DNA of 64,000 nucleotides from Notospermus geniculatus. Taxonomy: Eukaryota; Nemertea; Pilidiophora; Heteronemertea; Lineidae. The stretch spans positions 81,193 to 145,192 of the forward strand of contig NMRB01000797.1 of NCBI GenBank assembly GCA_002633025.1, given 5' to 3'. The position numbers and the translations under genes were made by a program. The notes beneath the pieces are model-generated. The model was not told where the DNA came from. It was given only the letters and a program-made list of their open reading frames with translations, and made no database searches. Below are positions 11,245-22,170 of this stretch, one piece after another; position 1 is the first letter of the stretch, and every line of letters begins with the position of its first letter.

Positions 11245-11383
11245 TACGGCAGGGAGATCCCAAAAATGAAAACAGTGCATACACTATGCTGGAGTGATTA
11301 GACATTCCCATAAACTGTCTCCAGAAACTAATGCGGTGCAGAGTGGAGATTTTCTAAGCATTACCATGAACCAGTTTGGGCTA

Positions 11384-11716
11384 TCAGACATGTAAATGAG
11401 GATTGCATTTCTTAAGGGAATCATAAGTCCGTACGCCGCGTACCAAGGACGTTGGAGCCAAATACTTTATGACTTTGACAGCATATTTGGAGATAAGCGA
11501 ATCGTGCTGTGCAATTAAGAATTCGCACATGGCTGGGCTGGTGCAGGAAATATTGATCATGCCGGTGGCGGACACGAGAATTTCCGGTCCAAAGTCGGGG
11601 ATAACATGACAAAACAGTGTACACAAAATCCTGGTGGTGTAGGAGCGAATGGAATTGGACCGGAACAGATTCAAGAAATCAATAAACATTGGGAGGTTTT
11701 CAGCATAACTACATGT
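11384..11716 (-). CDS. Possible coding exon, unrecognised helical protein
   Basis: A minus-strand open frame of about 110 codons ends at a TGA at 11384. Upstream it runs into a repeat (11727-11771), so only this part is considered. It includes the peptides VIPDFGPEILVSATGMINIS and LISKYAVKVIKYLAPTSL and has a high share of C or G at third positions (roughly two thirds over the best 30 codons by hand count), above the surrounding sequence. Alternating hydrophobic positions suggest helices, perhaps ARM/HEAT-like, but I do not recognise a family. No convincing splice signals were established. It could be an old exon, a retrocopy piece or chance. Confidence 0.3.
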   Translation of the reverse strand, partial: TCSYAENLPMFIDFLNLFRSNSIRSYTTRILCTLFCHVIPDFGPEILVSATGMINISCTSPAMCEFLIAQHDSLISKYAVKVIKYLAPTSLVRGVRTYDSLKKCNPHLHV

Positions 11717-11726
11717 ACTACACTTT

Positions 11727-11771
11727 AATAAGCAAAAAGTCAATCTCCAGAATTCACAAATTTTCGACCCC
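11727..11771 (-). repeat. 45-bp inverted match to 12178-12222
   Basis: This stretch is the exact reverse complement of 12178-12222 (core gggtcgaaaatttgtgaatt on the other copy). Both are pieces of a dispersed hAT-like repeat also seen at about 35040. A MITE-1 copy lies between the two arms. Confidence 0.75.
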
Positions 11772-11870
11772 TCAAGTGGAAGTTTACAATCTGAAACTCC
11801 AGAAAAGACTGAGCTGAAACCCGAATGTACATGTAGAACTAACTCCTGTGTAAACAGGATGAGTAGGCAA

Positions 11871-12115
11871 TAGACCGTTCTCAAATTGACGCAAACGAGA
11901 AAGATCTGCACACTTCCGCCGAAATTTCAACCATAGCCTCGGTCTGAAGCTGAATGACGTGACGCAGACAGCCCCGCGACAGTGACGTCGACGACGTTGC
12001 GCCAGACTCGACCATTGCTGAATAATGGATTGCGTCACGTCACCCGGTTTCAGATCAAGGTTATGGTTGAAATTTCGGAGGAAGTGCGCAGATCGGGGAA
12101 TTTGAGAATGGTCTA
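11871..12115. mobile_element. MITE-1, 245 bp, second copy
   Basis: The same length as the 11000-11244 copy, in the opposite orientation, with ends tagaccgttctcaaattgac and (reverse) tagaccattctcaaattccc. It keeps ccgcgacagtgacgtcgacg in the middle. Confidence 0.85.
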
Positions 12116-12159
12116 TTAAAGAAAGAAGAGTGTCCAAGCCCCACGGATGGTTGCTTATT

Positions 12160-12290
12160 TAGGTCCAGACCCCGGTTGGGGTCGAAAATTTGTGAATTCT
12201 GGAGATTGACTTTTTGCTTATTATCATTTTGTGTGTCAATTTTTTGCTATTCTTTATCTTGGCCTGACACACTTTAGAGGTGAAATAAAT
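12160..12290 (+). repeat. Fragment of hAT-like dispersed repeat
   Basis: Shares ggggtcgaaaatt(t/c)g, then ctgga(g/a)attg and tgtgtgtcaatttttgc with 35040-35140. Termini are not visible. Confidence 0.6.
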
Positions 12291-13296
12291 GCTTAAAGCC
12301 CCACTGTATTGAATGTGAAAAACGCAAATCATCGCCGCAATTCTCGCACGACGTCAGCGTAGTGTAAAATGTACTACGCTCTGTCAGAATACATTAGAGC
12401 TCTCCCTGCAGTTCTTTCCAATGTGTGCTGAAAACTAGGCCTTGATTCTGTGAAGTGCGTATCAGGCAAGCATTCTGGGGACCTTCACGAGGCTATGGGA
12501 CCTCTATGTGCACTCTCTTAACACTTTGAAAATATCGTAAAATTCAATACTGTGGGGCTTTAAAATGTCAGGGTAATGACGTGGTGTTAAAGAGAGATTG
12601 ACACACCGTTCACAAGGCCGAAGGTCAGACCACCACAGATTTTAGACGAAGAAACGGCGTCATGACGTAACGTCACGCAGCCCTGAAATCATGTCGTTAT
12701 TCGGAATTCGTGACGATGCGGAACCTCGCTATTAATAAAATCCCTTTCAGGATGATTAGTATGGCCACTTTGTCTTCAGTCAATGAATATACATGGTCAC
12801 AGAAGAATCGGGGATGTTCATTGCTCCTTAATTAACCTTCTACATGAGCATGCAACATCCGTCAATTCCCAATGAAAAATTACCGTAGAGTAAACCTAAG
12901 CCCTGATGTCAATTAAACTTGCATCAATCGTCTAAAACAAATCTTCCTGAGCTTATTAATCACCAAGAGGATCCTTCCATGTTACAAATTATGTGTGTGC
13001 GGGTATGTGTGTGCGGGTATGTGTGTGCGGGAATGTGTGAAGATTTGCAGAGGATGATGTGGTTGCATACAGAGGAATTTGTCACAGCGTGGGTTTTTGT
13101 ATTTCTGTGGCGGTCCAGGAAAACCCGCCGGATGTTGCTGAATGACCAACATGGGCTGCCAGATTGCCTGTGCATTGACCTGCTACTGTCCACCTGTTAC
13201 TTACTACATTTTAGGTATTGAAATGTGTAGCCAGTAAGACTTCCCTCAAGCGTGACATCCGACAGGTTTTTGACTGACTCACATCTGTATTTGATT
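12291..13296. other. No gene; 14-bp microrepeat at 12990-13034
   Basis: The only structure is three units of gtgtgtgcgggtat near 12990-13034. The open frames that cross it are not domain-like. Confidence 0.5.
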
Positions 13297-13422
13297 TTTT
13301 TGTCCAGGCCGACGCTGTAGCATTATTGGCCCTGATAAGTACGGAGGAGGCCATCTCAAGCTACTCATGTTCCTCACTTGGATGGAGTCTTTTACTTGCC
13401 CTTGCAAAGGGACCTAGCCCAC
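13297..13422 (-). mobile_element. SINE-A, 3' body only
   Basis: From gtccaggccgacgctgtagc to cccttgcaaaggg on the plus strand. The tRNA-like head is missing. Confidence 0.8.
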
Positions 13423-13470
13423 TGCCTCAATAGGTGTCACTAGTGGTTAAAACTATTGAAATGAAACTGA

Positions 13471-13902
13471 GGCCGAATCGGTTAATGTCATCCTGGGTAT
13501 AACAGAAATATACACAGGTTCAATGTCATCCCACAAAACCATACCCTGGGTATAGTTCGATCTACAAAAGTATATACCCCTACACTGTAATTTTGAGCCT
13601 AGGTACGAGTTAGGAACGGATCTCGCGTGATCAACAGGACCGCACGCAATTGGTACTTCTGTCGTATACCTGGGCGGCATGTTCGTGACGAAGGCGTGAA
13701 TTGAAAGCATGTTTTTCGACTTTTCGACTTTTCATGCTTGTGGTCATGTGACATTTGCGAGAACAATCTCGTCTTCAGGTGCTGTATCCAATCCTGGGTG
13801 TACTTTTGTAGATCAAACAATACCCAGGGTAAAGTTTTGTACGACGACATGAACCTGGGTATATCTCTGTTGTACCGAGGACGACATTAACCGATTCCGC
13901 CC
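13471..13902. mobile_element. Long-TIR element, about 108-bp arms
   Basis: The left arm begins ggccgaatcggttaatgtc and the right arm is its inverted copy ending gacattaaccgattccgccc. Similarity runs about 108 bp inward, including taccctgggtat and gatctacaaaagta. AACTGA flanks both sides (before 13471 and after 13902), a possible 6-bp target duplication. A damaged relative is at 15476-15600. Open frames here are arm sequence. Confidence 0.8.
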
Positions 13903-14467
13903 AACTGACATCCCAGTCCTGATCAATTTCCCACACATAAGGCGTCCATTGTACAGGACTTGGTTTTTGTGTGCTGCCCTCTATTGTAGCTAGGATCCGC
14001 TTTGCGACAATTTCAGCAAAAAAGTCCTGGGAAGCAAAGATAAGTTTTGGGTTGCCCTTGAAGAATGTGCATTCAGTCAAGTCAGTCATTACACACAAGT
14101 CCCATTATCTCAAACATGTCACAGAGTGCATCTTTTGTCAAAGGTTGAATAGCAGAAATTAACAATGTTTGCTAAGAATCGATATTGAATAATGGCCAGT
14201 CATGTTGATGGCATGCATGGTGGTTGGTTAATTTGCTAGCGTTTACGAAGTTTTGGGGCAGCAGCGACATCTGCAGCTTCTTGAAACTGGTTCTTTCTTG
14301 TTTATAGAGCAGTTTTAGTGGTTGGAATTAAGGGATTAGCATTTTATGGAAAACTGGTTAACGGCATGTTACTATCATCTTTGAATGTCGTCCCTTTTAT
14401 CAATGTCAGCATCTGGTCCTCCAAGGAGAGTTTGTTCCTTGTCATTTTCTTGACTCTCAGCATGACA
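13903..14467. other. No gene confidently seen
   Basis: Unique-looking sequence up to the SINE-B tail. A short hydrophilic minus-strand frame lies near 14380-14460 but is too short to classify. Confidence 0.45.
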
Positions 14468-14747
14468 TTAAAAAAAAGTTTGGGTTTAAAGCCTGATATC
14501 AACAACGGTAGAGGTGTCATCCAACTTTACGGACTACACTTAAACCCGTCTATCCTGAAACCTTTCAGTAGAACTCAGATGAGCTGCTCATTCAGCACTA
14601 CAATCTAAGCATTTCCGACCGGTACCCATTTATACACCTGGGTGGAGAGAGGCCAGTGAGGCAAAGAGACTTGCCCAAAGTTTCACACCCAGTGGGAATC
14701 GAACCCGGGACCTTCTGACCCGAACCACTACACCACCGTGGCTCCCA
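14468..14747 (-). mobile_element. SINE-B, full length
   Basis: Minus strand: head ggagccacggtggtgtagtgg, B box gggttcgattccc, CORE-like body, and a 3' tail whose plus-strand reading is aaagtttgggtttaaagcct followed by gatatcaacaacggtagagg. The same tail ends SINE-C at 43904. Confidence 0.85.
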
Positions 14748-15475
14748 ATTTTGCGGACTTGCGGTGCGGCCACGGCGTGATCGGTCTACACATACATGGC
14801 ACATTTGGATGAGGCAGGAAGTGTCCACGAATGCTGTCATTTTGCAGACATGCGGTGTGGCCACAGCTTGAGTCTAGACATGTATGAAGGTCATTAAATG
14901 TTCGATTTCAAATGGTAAATCCATTTCAGTCGCGGCAAGTCGTTACAATTTCATGCTAGAGACACAATCCGGGGAAAATGAGACCAGTCTGATTAAACAA
15001 CCTAATGGACAGCCGGCAAAGATGGTTGAAATCGCGTTAATGCGAGAATTGGGAAGAAATCAAGACTACGCAGTGGAGCGCTAAGTGAGCAACGATGAGA
15101 TTCAAGTGAATTATGGGTAGGATGAAGGGCACGTCCATCACGGTGAAATTGATGAAACGGAAGGGACGTTCTTAACCCCTTTCCACAAAGATCTCACATC
15201 TTTGGTGAACTGTACTTAGGGCTGGATTTTCTGTCCATTACATTAGGGATGTTTTAACAATATTGAGTCGAGAACGGTGAGCTCTTACTTGGCTCATAAG
15301 ACAATATGGGTGATTTTATGTAATGTAGAGGGAAACCAGGGCTGTAGTTAGATTTTTTTGCTGGGGGGGGGGGCATTTTAAGCAGATGAGCACAATGGAT
15401 GTGGGCTTTGGCATGTGCCTACCGGCGCCAAAGGATATGGTTTTGCAGGGCGTCTGGGGGACCTCCCTAGGTCTC
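14748..15475. other. No gene or repeat recognised
   Basis: Includes a G run near 15362. The 66-codon frame at 14884-15084 has no recognisable features. Confidence 0.45.
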
Positions 15476-15600
15476 TAAATCAGAACCTGGGTACAGTTTG
15501 TAAGAAGTGGACCCAGGGTACAATTTCACTTGACGACATCGAACCTGGGTACACTTTATGTGTAGCCAGGACGACAATAACCCTTTCAGCCAAACTAGTA
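15476..15600. repeat. Fragment related to the 13471 long-TIR element
   Basis: Shares acccagggtacaa, gacgacat(c)gaacctgggta and gaggacgaca-like words in the same order as the right arm of 13471-13902. Only one arm is present. Confidence 0.55.
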
Positions 15601-15633
15601 GGCCACCATCTTTGTTGGAAAGGTGTATACCTA

Positions 15634-15901
15634 CAGTACCTTGCACAATTGACCTCCCTTCCGCGCCGCGCACCATCCGCATACTACATGCAGCGTCATG
15701 CACGTACCATCCTCGTATCTTCCGAGGACGTGGCGCAGCGTCATGGAAGGCATGCAGTGAAGACGTAACGTCATTCACCCGACGTCACGCAACAGAGACG
15801 CGTGACGTACCCATACCATACGCGATGAACTGAAGCCTACCTTCCTCGTCACGTACGGGGAAGGTACGCGGATTTAGGGAGGTCAATTGTGCCAGGTACT
15901 G
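15634..15901. mobile_element. MITE-2, 268 bp, TA target duplication
   Basis: The ends cagtaccttgcacaattgac and (reverse) cagtacctggcacaattgac are 20-bp near-perfect TIRs flanked by TA on both sides. Other copies are at 4091-4309 and 58018-58252; 29139-29374 is a relative. TA duplication and a CAGT start suggest Tc1/mariner or pogo mobilisation, which is inference. Confidence 0.85.
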
Positions 15902-15905
15902 TATA

Positions 15906-16517
15906 CCAAATGATTTTAACTTCTGGACTCAGCTTCAGGGCCTAATAGCATAAGGTACATGAGGTAAAAGCATCATTTTTACATGGGACAGACACTGTGT
16001 CTTCTTTGATTAATGCCAGATTTTTTGTGGTCCAAATACATGGACACTTCAAAAAGAACCCCCTGCTGCAGAACTCAGTTCATCCATTCACATTGTAGCG
16101 GATGCCACCAACTGATGACAGGAATTTCCAATCAAATGGTGTGACTGGAGTTGAGGACCTGTGCGTGATGTACGGTTGAGTGAGCCGAAACCAGATGATG
16201 CCATTTCTAAAGGTGTTCAACCGTGAAACGCTTCAGAATGCAATGTGCAGTGAAGTTTGTTGAAATGCCCCAAGGGACGTCTGGTTAAACTGTGCCAACT
16301 GTCCGATGTGCTTTTTATGTAAAATTGATTTATTTCCAAGTTATCTTGTTTTTTTTCCAAATGACCACTTGTCTGCCCACACGGAAATGTTACTTGCGCC
16401 ATCCACCACACTCCTCATGGTTGGAAATGATAGCTACGGTTACACCTTTTCAAAATACCCATGTTTTTCCAGACCCGTATCAAACCCGTGTGTACGAAAA
16501 GCTTGGAGTATATATTG
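15906..16517. other. No gene or repeat recognised
   Basis: No supportable feature. Frames of up to 112 codons show no domain signs. Confidence 0.45.
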
Positions 16518-16847
16518 CCATTAGATATAGTCCAGTACGAAGCTACGTATGTCTTTCACCTCAGAAACCCGTTATTATTTCATGTTCTCTAATTGTGTCT
16601 CCTTTATATATGACCCCTTGTATAACATAAAACTGTTGGGGTTCGGAGTTGTTTGGACTACTCGCCTCGTTTTACATAGGCCATTGAACCATCTTTTTTG
16701 AAGATGGGGATTTGGCCTAGTGGTTGAAAGCGTGCTGCCCCTGAGTGCTGGCGATTGATGCCTTATGGAGGTCTGTGGGTTCGAGTCCAGTAGGAAGCTA
16801 TGTCTTTCACCTTAGAAACCTGTTATTATTTCATGTTCCATTAGATA
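16518..16847 (+). mobile_element. SINE-D plus partial tail, 10-bp flanking repeat
   Basis: A full head (ggatttggcctagtggttga, then gtgggttcgagtcc) starts near 16707. A second partial tail copy (gtctttcacctcagaaaccc) lies upstream near 16552. CCATTAGATA occurs at both edges (16518-16527 and 16838-16847) and may be a target duplication around the composite. Confidence 0.7.
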
Positions 16848-17172
16848 GTCCGCTGCATTATTAATGGCACTATTACCTCATTAGCGTCCCTCACATGCTA
16901 ATTAATCCTGAGAATGATATGGCAGGGATATATCAGTGATGATGATACCCTTGTGAATCTAATACAGTTATCGGCTGGAGGGTGTCTATAAGAGGGACCA
17001 CGCTGAGACACATATGGCAGACTCCACGCTGGATAAGGCTAACGACGCGGAGCCTGGGGCCAAGGTCACTTCATTAATGAGCATCCGGGAAGAGACTTAA
17101 TGAGATCCAGAATGGTGGTCATATCTAAAGAGTATCAGCCACAGAATAAGTTCCTTGGTGGAGTCTTGATAG
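16848..17172. other. TAAT-rich unique sequence
   Basis: Several homeodomain-core words (ttaatg, taattaa, cattaatgag) occur between 16855 and 17105, along with ccaaggtcacttc. No repeat match is seen inside the window. A regulatory role is speculation. Confidence 0.25.
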
Positions 17173-17202
17173 CCTAGTGGTTATCATGTCCGCTTATGCC
17201 CC
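17173..17202 (+). mobile_element. SINE-A head fragment
   Basis: Reads tgatagcctagtggttatca followed by tgtccgctta, the A-box half only, then diverges. Confidence 0.65.
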
Positions 17203-17825
17203 ATCACACTGAGCCAGTTCTCAGTACATTCTTGAAAATGTTCCCGAACAGGCTCAACCTGTGTGCAAACGGAGTGGACGTAATGGCAACTTTTTACAGT
17301 CTTGTGTCAAAGTTGCCATAAAACTGGGGCAACAGACATCCATGACGATTCAGTGCTTATTTGGTGAGAAACTGGGTAATTAGGGATGGGCCTTGTTGGC
17401 ATTGACAATTTTGGTCCATCGCAAGACAAAGATGTTTGACGTGATTCATTTATCGAAAGCACACCCGAACATCACGTCACCGATACCTGCTATTAATTCT
17501 TACACAACCTACGAACATAATGAAATTGCACACCAATAAAATGCCATCATGTATTAATCAGAAAAAATTTGGAGTCGCAGATAAAAAATCTTTCAATTTA
17601 GAATTAAGTGAATTTGTGGTGAAAGTTGATTTTTTTATTCCCGATGGGATCATTGCTTTACGATGTCTTACATTCTGTATTGATTCATCGCAAATTATAC
17701 TTGACATCAGGAAATAGAATCAGTCAGACATAGATGCTAAAGGAAAAGGATCTTTAAAATCAAAACTATTCTGTTGCCCTTACAGTTCCACACGTTTGGC
17801 CCTGTGTTGCCAATGATTTGTATTA
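17203..17825. other. No gene or repeat recognised
   Basis: No supportable feature. Confidence 0.45.
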
Positions 17826-18092
17826 GATTTTTCCATCAGGGCCGACGCGATAGCGTTATTGGCCCTGCTAAGTGCGGAAGAGGCCATCTCAAGCTACTCA
17901 TGTTCCTCACTTGGATGGAGTCTTTTACTTGCCCTTGCAAAGACACAAGGTACAAGACACCACGGCTTACTCTCCCATGTGATGGATGTGAAGAGCCAGG
18001 GATTATTAATCCCATATGGCCCGGGCTGGATTCGAACCCGGACCTGCCGCTTGATTTGGGGACATGGTAGTCACTCTAGCTATCAGGGCTCT
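17826..18092 (-). mobile_element. SINE-A, near full length
   Basis: From ttttccatcagggccgacgc to ctatcagggctc. The B box survives as ggattcgaacccgg; the A box is eroded (agtcactctagctatcag). Confidence 0.85.
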
Positions 18093-19870
18093 TTTCTTCC
18101 AATGAATCCAAATCACCTATTGGGCCATCATTATACGGTTTGCACCATCCCTGAGGGACTGCAACGATCGTTATATCACAACCACCCCATATTGAGTTCT
18201 ACCATTACAATTTCACAGAAAACGATCTAATAATCTTTGGTGAATGACGCCACGCTCCATGCCATGATGGAGTAATGATAAGACTAATGCGTGCAGTACG
18301 ATTTATGCCATCGCGGGTTTTCACTCTAGCAATTTATCGTTTGATTCCATGCACAGATTATGTCACGCAGTGCAGAGAAATGTACATGAGAATGCACACG
18401 AATGAATGCCCCCGTTTCGTCCTAGATAGACTGAAACGGTCTAATGATTTTAATGATAGTGCTGCTCACAATCTGATGACAACCTCCTATTTCCTTGTTG
18501 ATTTACATTTTTTATACCAAAGAGTTGAATGAAAATTCCAAGTTGAATTATGAATTTAGAGCTTCCATGTTGAGCACGTGAATCATCTCCAATCTAAATG
18601 AGCAGTTTGAGAGGCCCACACGCCGATAATGCTCGTCATTCCAATTAAAGGAGATTGTCAAATTAACCCACTCCCAACAACATTCAAAATATTTAACCAA
18701 GAGATGCTGAGCGCCAATGAGAAACCTGCGGAACTAACATCACGACGTAGCGCTGCGACTGATGTGCCCAAAGTTTCTTTTTTCTAATATTATTTCCATT
18801 TATTTCTGGCATGAAAATAACCCGCTTGTGTTGGTCGCCTGACAGTAAAACTTACATCATCCTGTAGCAGATGAAAATTTCTTTAATCTCCTTACTTTTT
18901 TCCTTAAAATGAGGAGATAGGATGGCGATAATGGCAACGTCTTTATCTCATTATTCCTGTAGAAAAATCTACAGCTCATTTTTCCATGACGCAACGTCAA
19001 CACTTAAAATCACGTTAATAACGTTGCTTTGGTCGCACCGCTTGCAGCGCCGACCTGTCGGGATAAACGGCACGCGGGTTCCTCATTGTGAATGAAAAGG
19101 ACGAACGACCCAACATTCTCGGCCTCGTGAATCGATGATATGAATATTATTCCGAATATTTCATCCCATGTTGTCGTAGAGGACAAAGGAATCAAATTCT
19201 CATTACCAGTCATATCTACATCTATCCTTCGATGATTCCATATTCATCATGAAGATCACACAACATCTGTCCATTCGATTCCAATCCAACTTGAGTAGAA
19301 TAATCTACACTGTCCACACAGACTTCGTATGCAATGTCTCGCCAGTTTCAACTGGAACGGCCTTCACGTTATGGCCTACTAATGCATTTCACCACAAATT
19401 GATGAAATTACACACAGATTTCAACAAATGTAATGCATCAATGTACAGGGATGTATTGCCAAGCATAATTGGAACAAATTGTTTGGAAAATGTAAAGCGT
19501 GCCGCATTAGCATTATGTCAGCTTTCTCTAACCTTATCATTGCACGCTCATTTGTCTTCCAATTATTGTAAATCCGGCGCGACTTCTGAAATCAGACGCA
19601 TCAATTCTTGTGGTCGTCGTGCTATCCCTTGTGAGATCTTCGGTCTCGAGGTATTGATTGTCTGATAATTACTCATGGCAAGTTTCAGGGAAAATATCAA
19701 TCGTCTTTGACCAGCACAGCTTGATGCAAAACAGACCAGAACAAGAGAGGGACATCGGAGCGATGTCAATGGTTTCCGATGTTTACTGTAGATGCAGGAA
19801 CATGTATAATGTGTCACAGGGATATAGCTGCTCGCTAATTGTTGAAGATATGAACCAGTGCTGGTAACTG
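18093..19870. other. Longest featureless stretch; no gene supported
   Basis: An open frame of 138 codons (19249-19665, plus strand) is the largest here. It shows no domain, no signal peptide and no clear splice context. No tRNA boxes or inverted termini were found. Confidence 0.4.
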
Positions 19871-20880
19871 AGCTGCTTCTTCAAGGTCATTGCATAATCA
19901 GGAGTAGCATCCTGAGTGACCTAAGTACGTTGGTCCATAGTGCCAGGTAGGCTTTTAGACTGTAGTTATCGTCCTGAACATGTTTCTGTATCAGGACTGT
20001 TTAAGCTTGACCTTGACATTCCACCTTCATGGTCACTGCAAAAATTGAAAGATTATCCAGAAAAGTACTCGGTTTCAGGTCACTAGCAAGTTCTCTGTCG
20101 ACGTCATCGACTATTCCAATATTACAGCTATATTTTAACGGTGACCTTGACCTCTGACCTCCAATGTCATTGCATAAATGAAAGAAGGGTCCTGGATAAT
20201 TGAGGTATATGACTTGGATCCATGATGCTCACTGGTCTTCTGTCAGTTCTTGAGACAGCCAGAAAGGCCTACTCGTTCAATTTGAATTTGACCTTGACCT
20301 TGACCTCAAACACTCAAGGTCATTGCATAATCTGAAAGAGCATAAGTGATAACCCCTGAGAGTAAAGGTTTTAGGCTCCTTCCTACACCAGCTGTCGAGT
20401 TATTTCAGATTATCAAATTTACATATCGAATATCACCATGATATCACTAAATATCATGTGACCTGCAAACTCCAGGTGGACAATATTAGTAGCAATAACA
20501 TACGTGAGTGACTATGATGGGGTACGGCATAGTTGTAGTCGCTATCTGGACGAGATCCTAAGATATCTCAAAATATCAAATTTGATATATCAATATCAAT
20601 GTGATACAGACCCTGGAGATGAAAGTTGATGATCCCAGTAAGTTGCCCCGGTCCATGAACATGTGGATGGAACTTAATAGAACTGTTACTGGTGTAGGAG
20701 CCAAGTTACCAGCGCTTTAACAGAAAGGGATGGGCAAAATATCAACATTTGATATATCAATATCACCATGACCCAGATGTCTGAGACATGTAACAATGAG
20801 CTCATCGTGTAGCCAGGATCAAGTTACCTGGGGTGAGTTACTTTCAGGGCTGTAGCTGTTGCAGTGGCCGAGTTACAGGG
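19871..20880. repeat. Composite imperfect tandem repeat with TCAAGGTCA words
   Basis: First half: loosely repeated units (roughly 135-155 bp) around aggtcattgcataatc near 19884, 20030, 20164 and 20318. Second half: units with atatcaa(a)tttgatatatc and caatatcaccatga. Six copies of TCAAGGTCA or its complement lie at 19881, 20008, 20142, 20289, 20295 and 20314. The block ends at the junction gagttacagggcggacaga. Confidence 0.65.
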
Positions 20881-20957
20881 CGGACAGACACACAGACAGA
20901 CGGACAGACAGACAGACAGATACACAGACAGACAGACAGACGGACGGACAGACAGAC
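20881..20957. repeat. (CAGA)n tetranucleotide microsatellite
   Basis: About 77 bp of cagacagacaga with cgga and caca variants. It is the tail of the preceding repeat block and encodes only low-complexity frames. Confidence 0.9.
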
Positions 20958-20974
20958 ACCACGACCAACTACTA

Positions 20975-21007
20975 TATGGTTTCCGATCTTGATGATCGGA
21001 AACCATA
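20975..21007. other. Perfect 14-bp hairpin after the CAGA tail
   Basis: tatggtttccgatc pairs perfectly with gatcggaaaccata across a 5-nt loop (ttgat). Its position directly after the microsatellite suggests it is the terminal structure of the element rather than a transcription terminator. Confidence 0.8.
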
Positions 21008-21057
21008 ATCACACTTTTTATTGCACTTAATACGCAATACCGCTCGTGCAATTCAAG

Positions 21058-21300
21058 AGGCGGCGTGGTCTTGTAGTTAGTGAGACGGACTCCTGATCAG
21101 AGGGTCCCGGGTTCAATTCCCAGTCCTGACCAAGGAAAAACACACTTGCCTGTGACCTTGAGCAAGTCACTTTGCCTCACTTGCTTCACCCAACCCTGGT
21201 GTAAAAGGGGTATCTGGCTGGTAGTGATGGTCTATGTGAATATTAGTCCAAGAGCGCTGAAATCGGCTGCCGGCTGCCCTACCTTTCATTTGATGGACTA
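21058..21300 (+). mobile_element. SINE-F, CORE-SINE with tRNA-like head
   Basis: The head ggcgtggtcttgtagttagt and B box gggttcaattccc are followed at 21151 by tgtgaccttgagcaagtcac, then tttgcctcacttg, which closely matches the CORE domain known from vertebrate MIR (TGTGACCTTGGGCAAGTCAC). The downstream part (gtgtaaaaggggtatctggc) is shared with SINE-B. Confidence 0.85.
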
Positions 21301-21418
21301 ATCCAAACTTGATTAACTCTTATTCAAACTTACCTGAAAAGAGAAAGAGACAAAATCTTCATTAGTCATTTGCTAAGTTTTTTTCTAAGAGTTGAATACA
21401 ACAAGAGGTGTTATATAT

Positions 21419-21523
21419 GTGCTGGTCACCCATCCAAGTACTGACCGTACTCTACACAGCTTAACTGCTAGCTTAGACACCAACGCGCCAACCACTAGGC
21501 CATAAAGGAAATCCTCCGTGGCC
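21419..21523 (-). mobile_element. SINE-C head, best 5S rRNA-like copy
   Basis: Minus strand: ggcctagtggttggcgcg (A-box-like), then agttaagctgtgtagagtac and cagtacttggatgggtgacc. The last word matches the 5S rRNA box C region in nearly every position. The front is not 5S-like, so this is a hybrid and not a 5S gene. Confidence 0.8.
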
Positions 21524-22170
21524 TGAGAGTTAAACCGTGCTATAAAGTAGCTGCAAGGGGTTCAATGCAGATGTCTAGTGGAGTTAATCCCATCATCAAC
21601 CGTAATCAACCTCACAAACACTCACGAGGGTTTCAGGGCCTGAAGTCATAACATTTATATCCCACATGCCCCTCCCGCATCATGTTTTCAATCTAAAAGT
21701 ATCTCAATCACTTTTTAATTAGCCCAAGATCACCCTCGTTAAACCCTCGCCTGACAAGTTCATGAATAGAGTCCTAGTTCTCTTTTCCCACTTGACCGAT
21801 TCACTATCCCATATCAAATTTTGGTCTTATAAGCGGATCACACCTAATTACATTGCAAACCCATCTCTCGTAAGACCTTCAGGTAGGCTCTGTGAAATCT
21901 ATGGACTTGCAATTATATACACCAAAATCACAGTTCTATTAAGGTTACAGAGGTGGCATTGCCGGGGTCCAGCTTCTCCTGTTGGTGATGGTCAGCATTG
22001 CTGACCACACAGCAGGCTGTTGTTATCTTTGAATCGAAGTCCAGACACTGACGCTTTTGATATGATAATGTTGGAGGACCTAGATCCCTGTGGCAAAGTC
22101 AGGTCTCTGTGACTTTACAACTCCGATTTTGTTGTAGGCCTATGTCATCTATCTTATCATTCTCTCCTAA
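21524..22170. other. No gene or repeat recognised
   Basis: The word gctgcaaggggttcaatgca near 21550 also follows SINE-C at 10765, so SINE-associated sequence extends a little. Otherwise featureless. Confidence 0.45.

Noticed and set aside
14330-14465. Transposase-like fragment on the minus strand (KLSLEDQMLTLIKG)
   Set aside because: Too short, several frames equally open, and it abuts a SINE tail; a profile search would be needed.
16848-17105. TAAT-rich stretch as an enhancer
   Set aside because: TAAT words are expected in AT-rich DNA and no conservation data are available.
19249-19665. 138-codon open frame as a gene
   Set aside because: No motif, signal peptide, plausible splice context or clearly coding-like composition; such lengths occur by chance in 64 kb and six frames.
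21419-21523. A functional 5S rRNA gene
   Set aside because: Only the internal-control-like part resembles 5S; the 5' part is tRNA-like and several diverged copies have a common SINE body.
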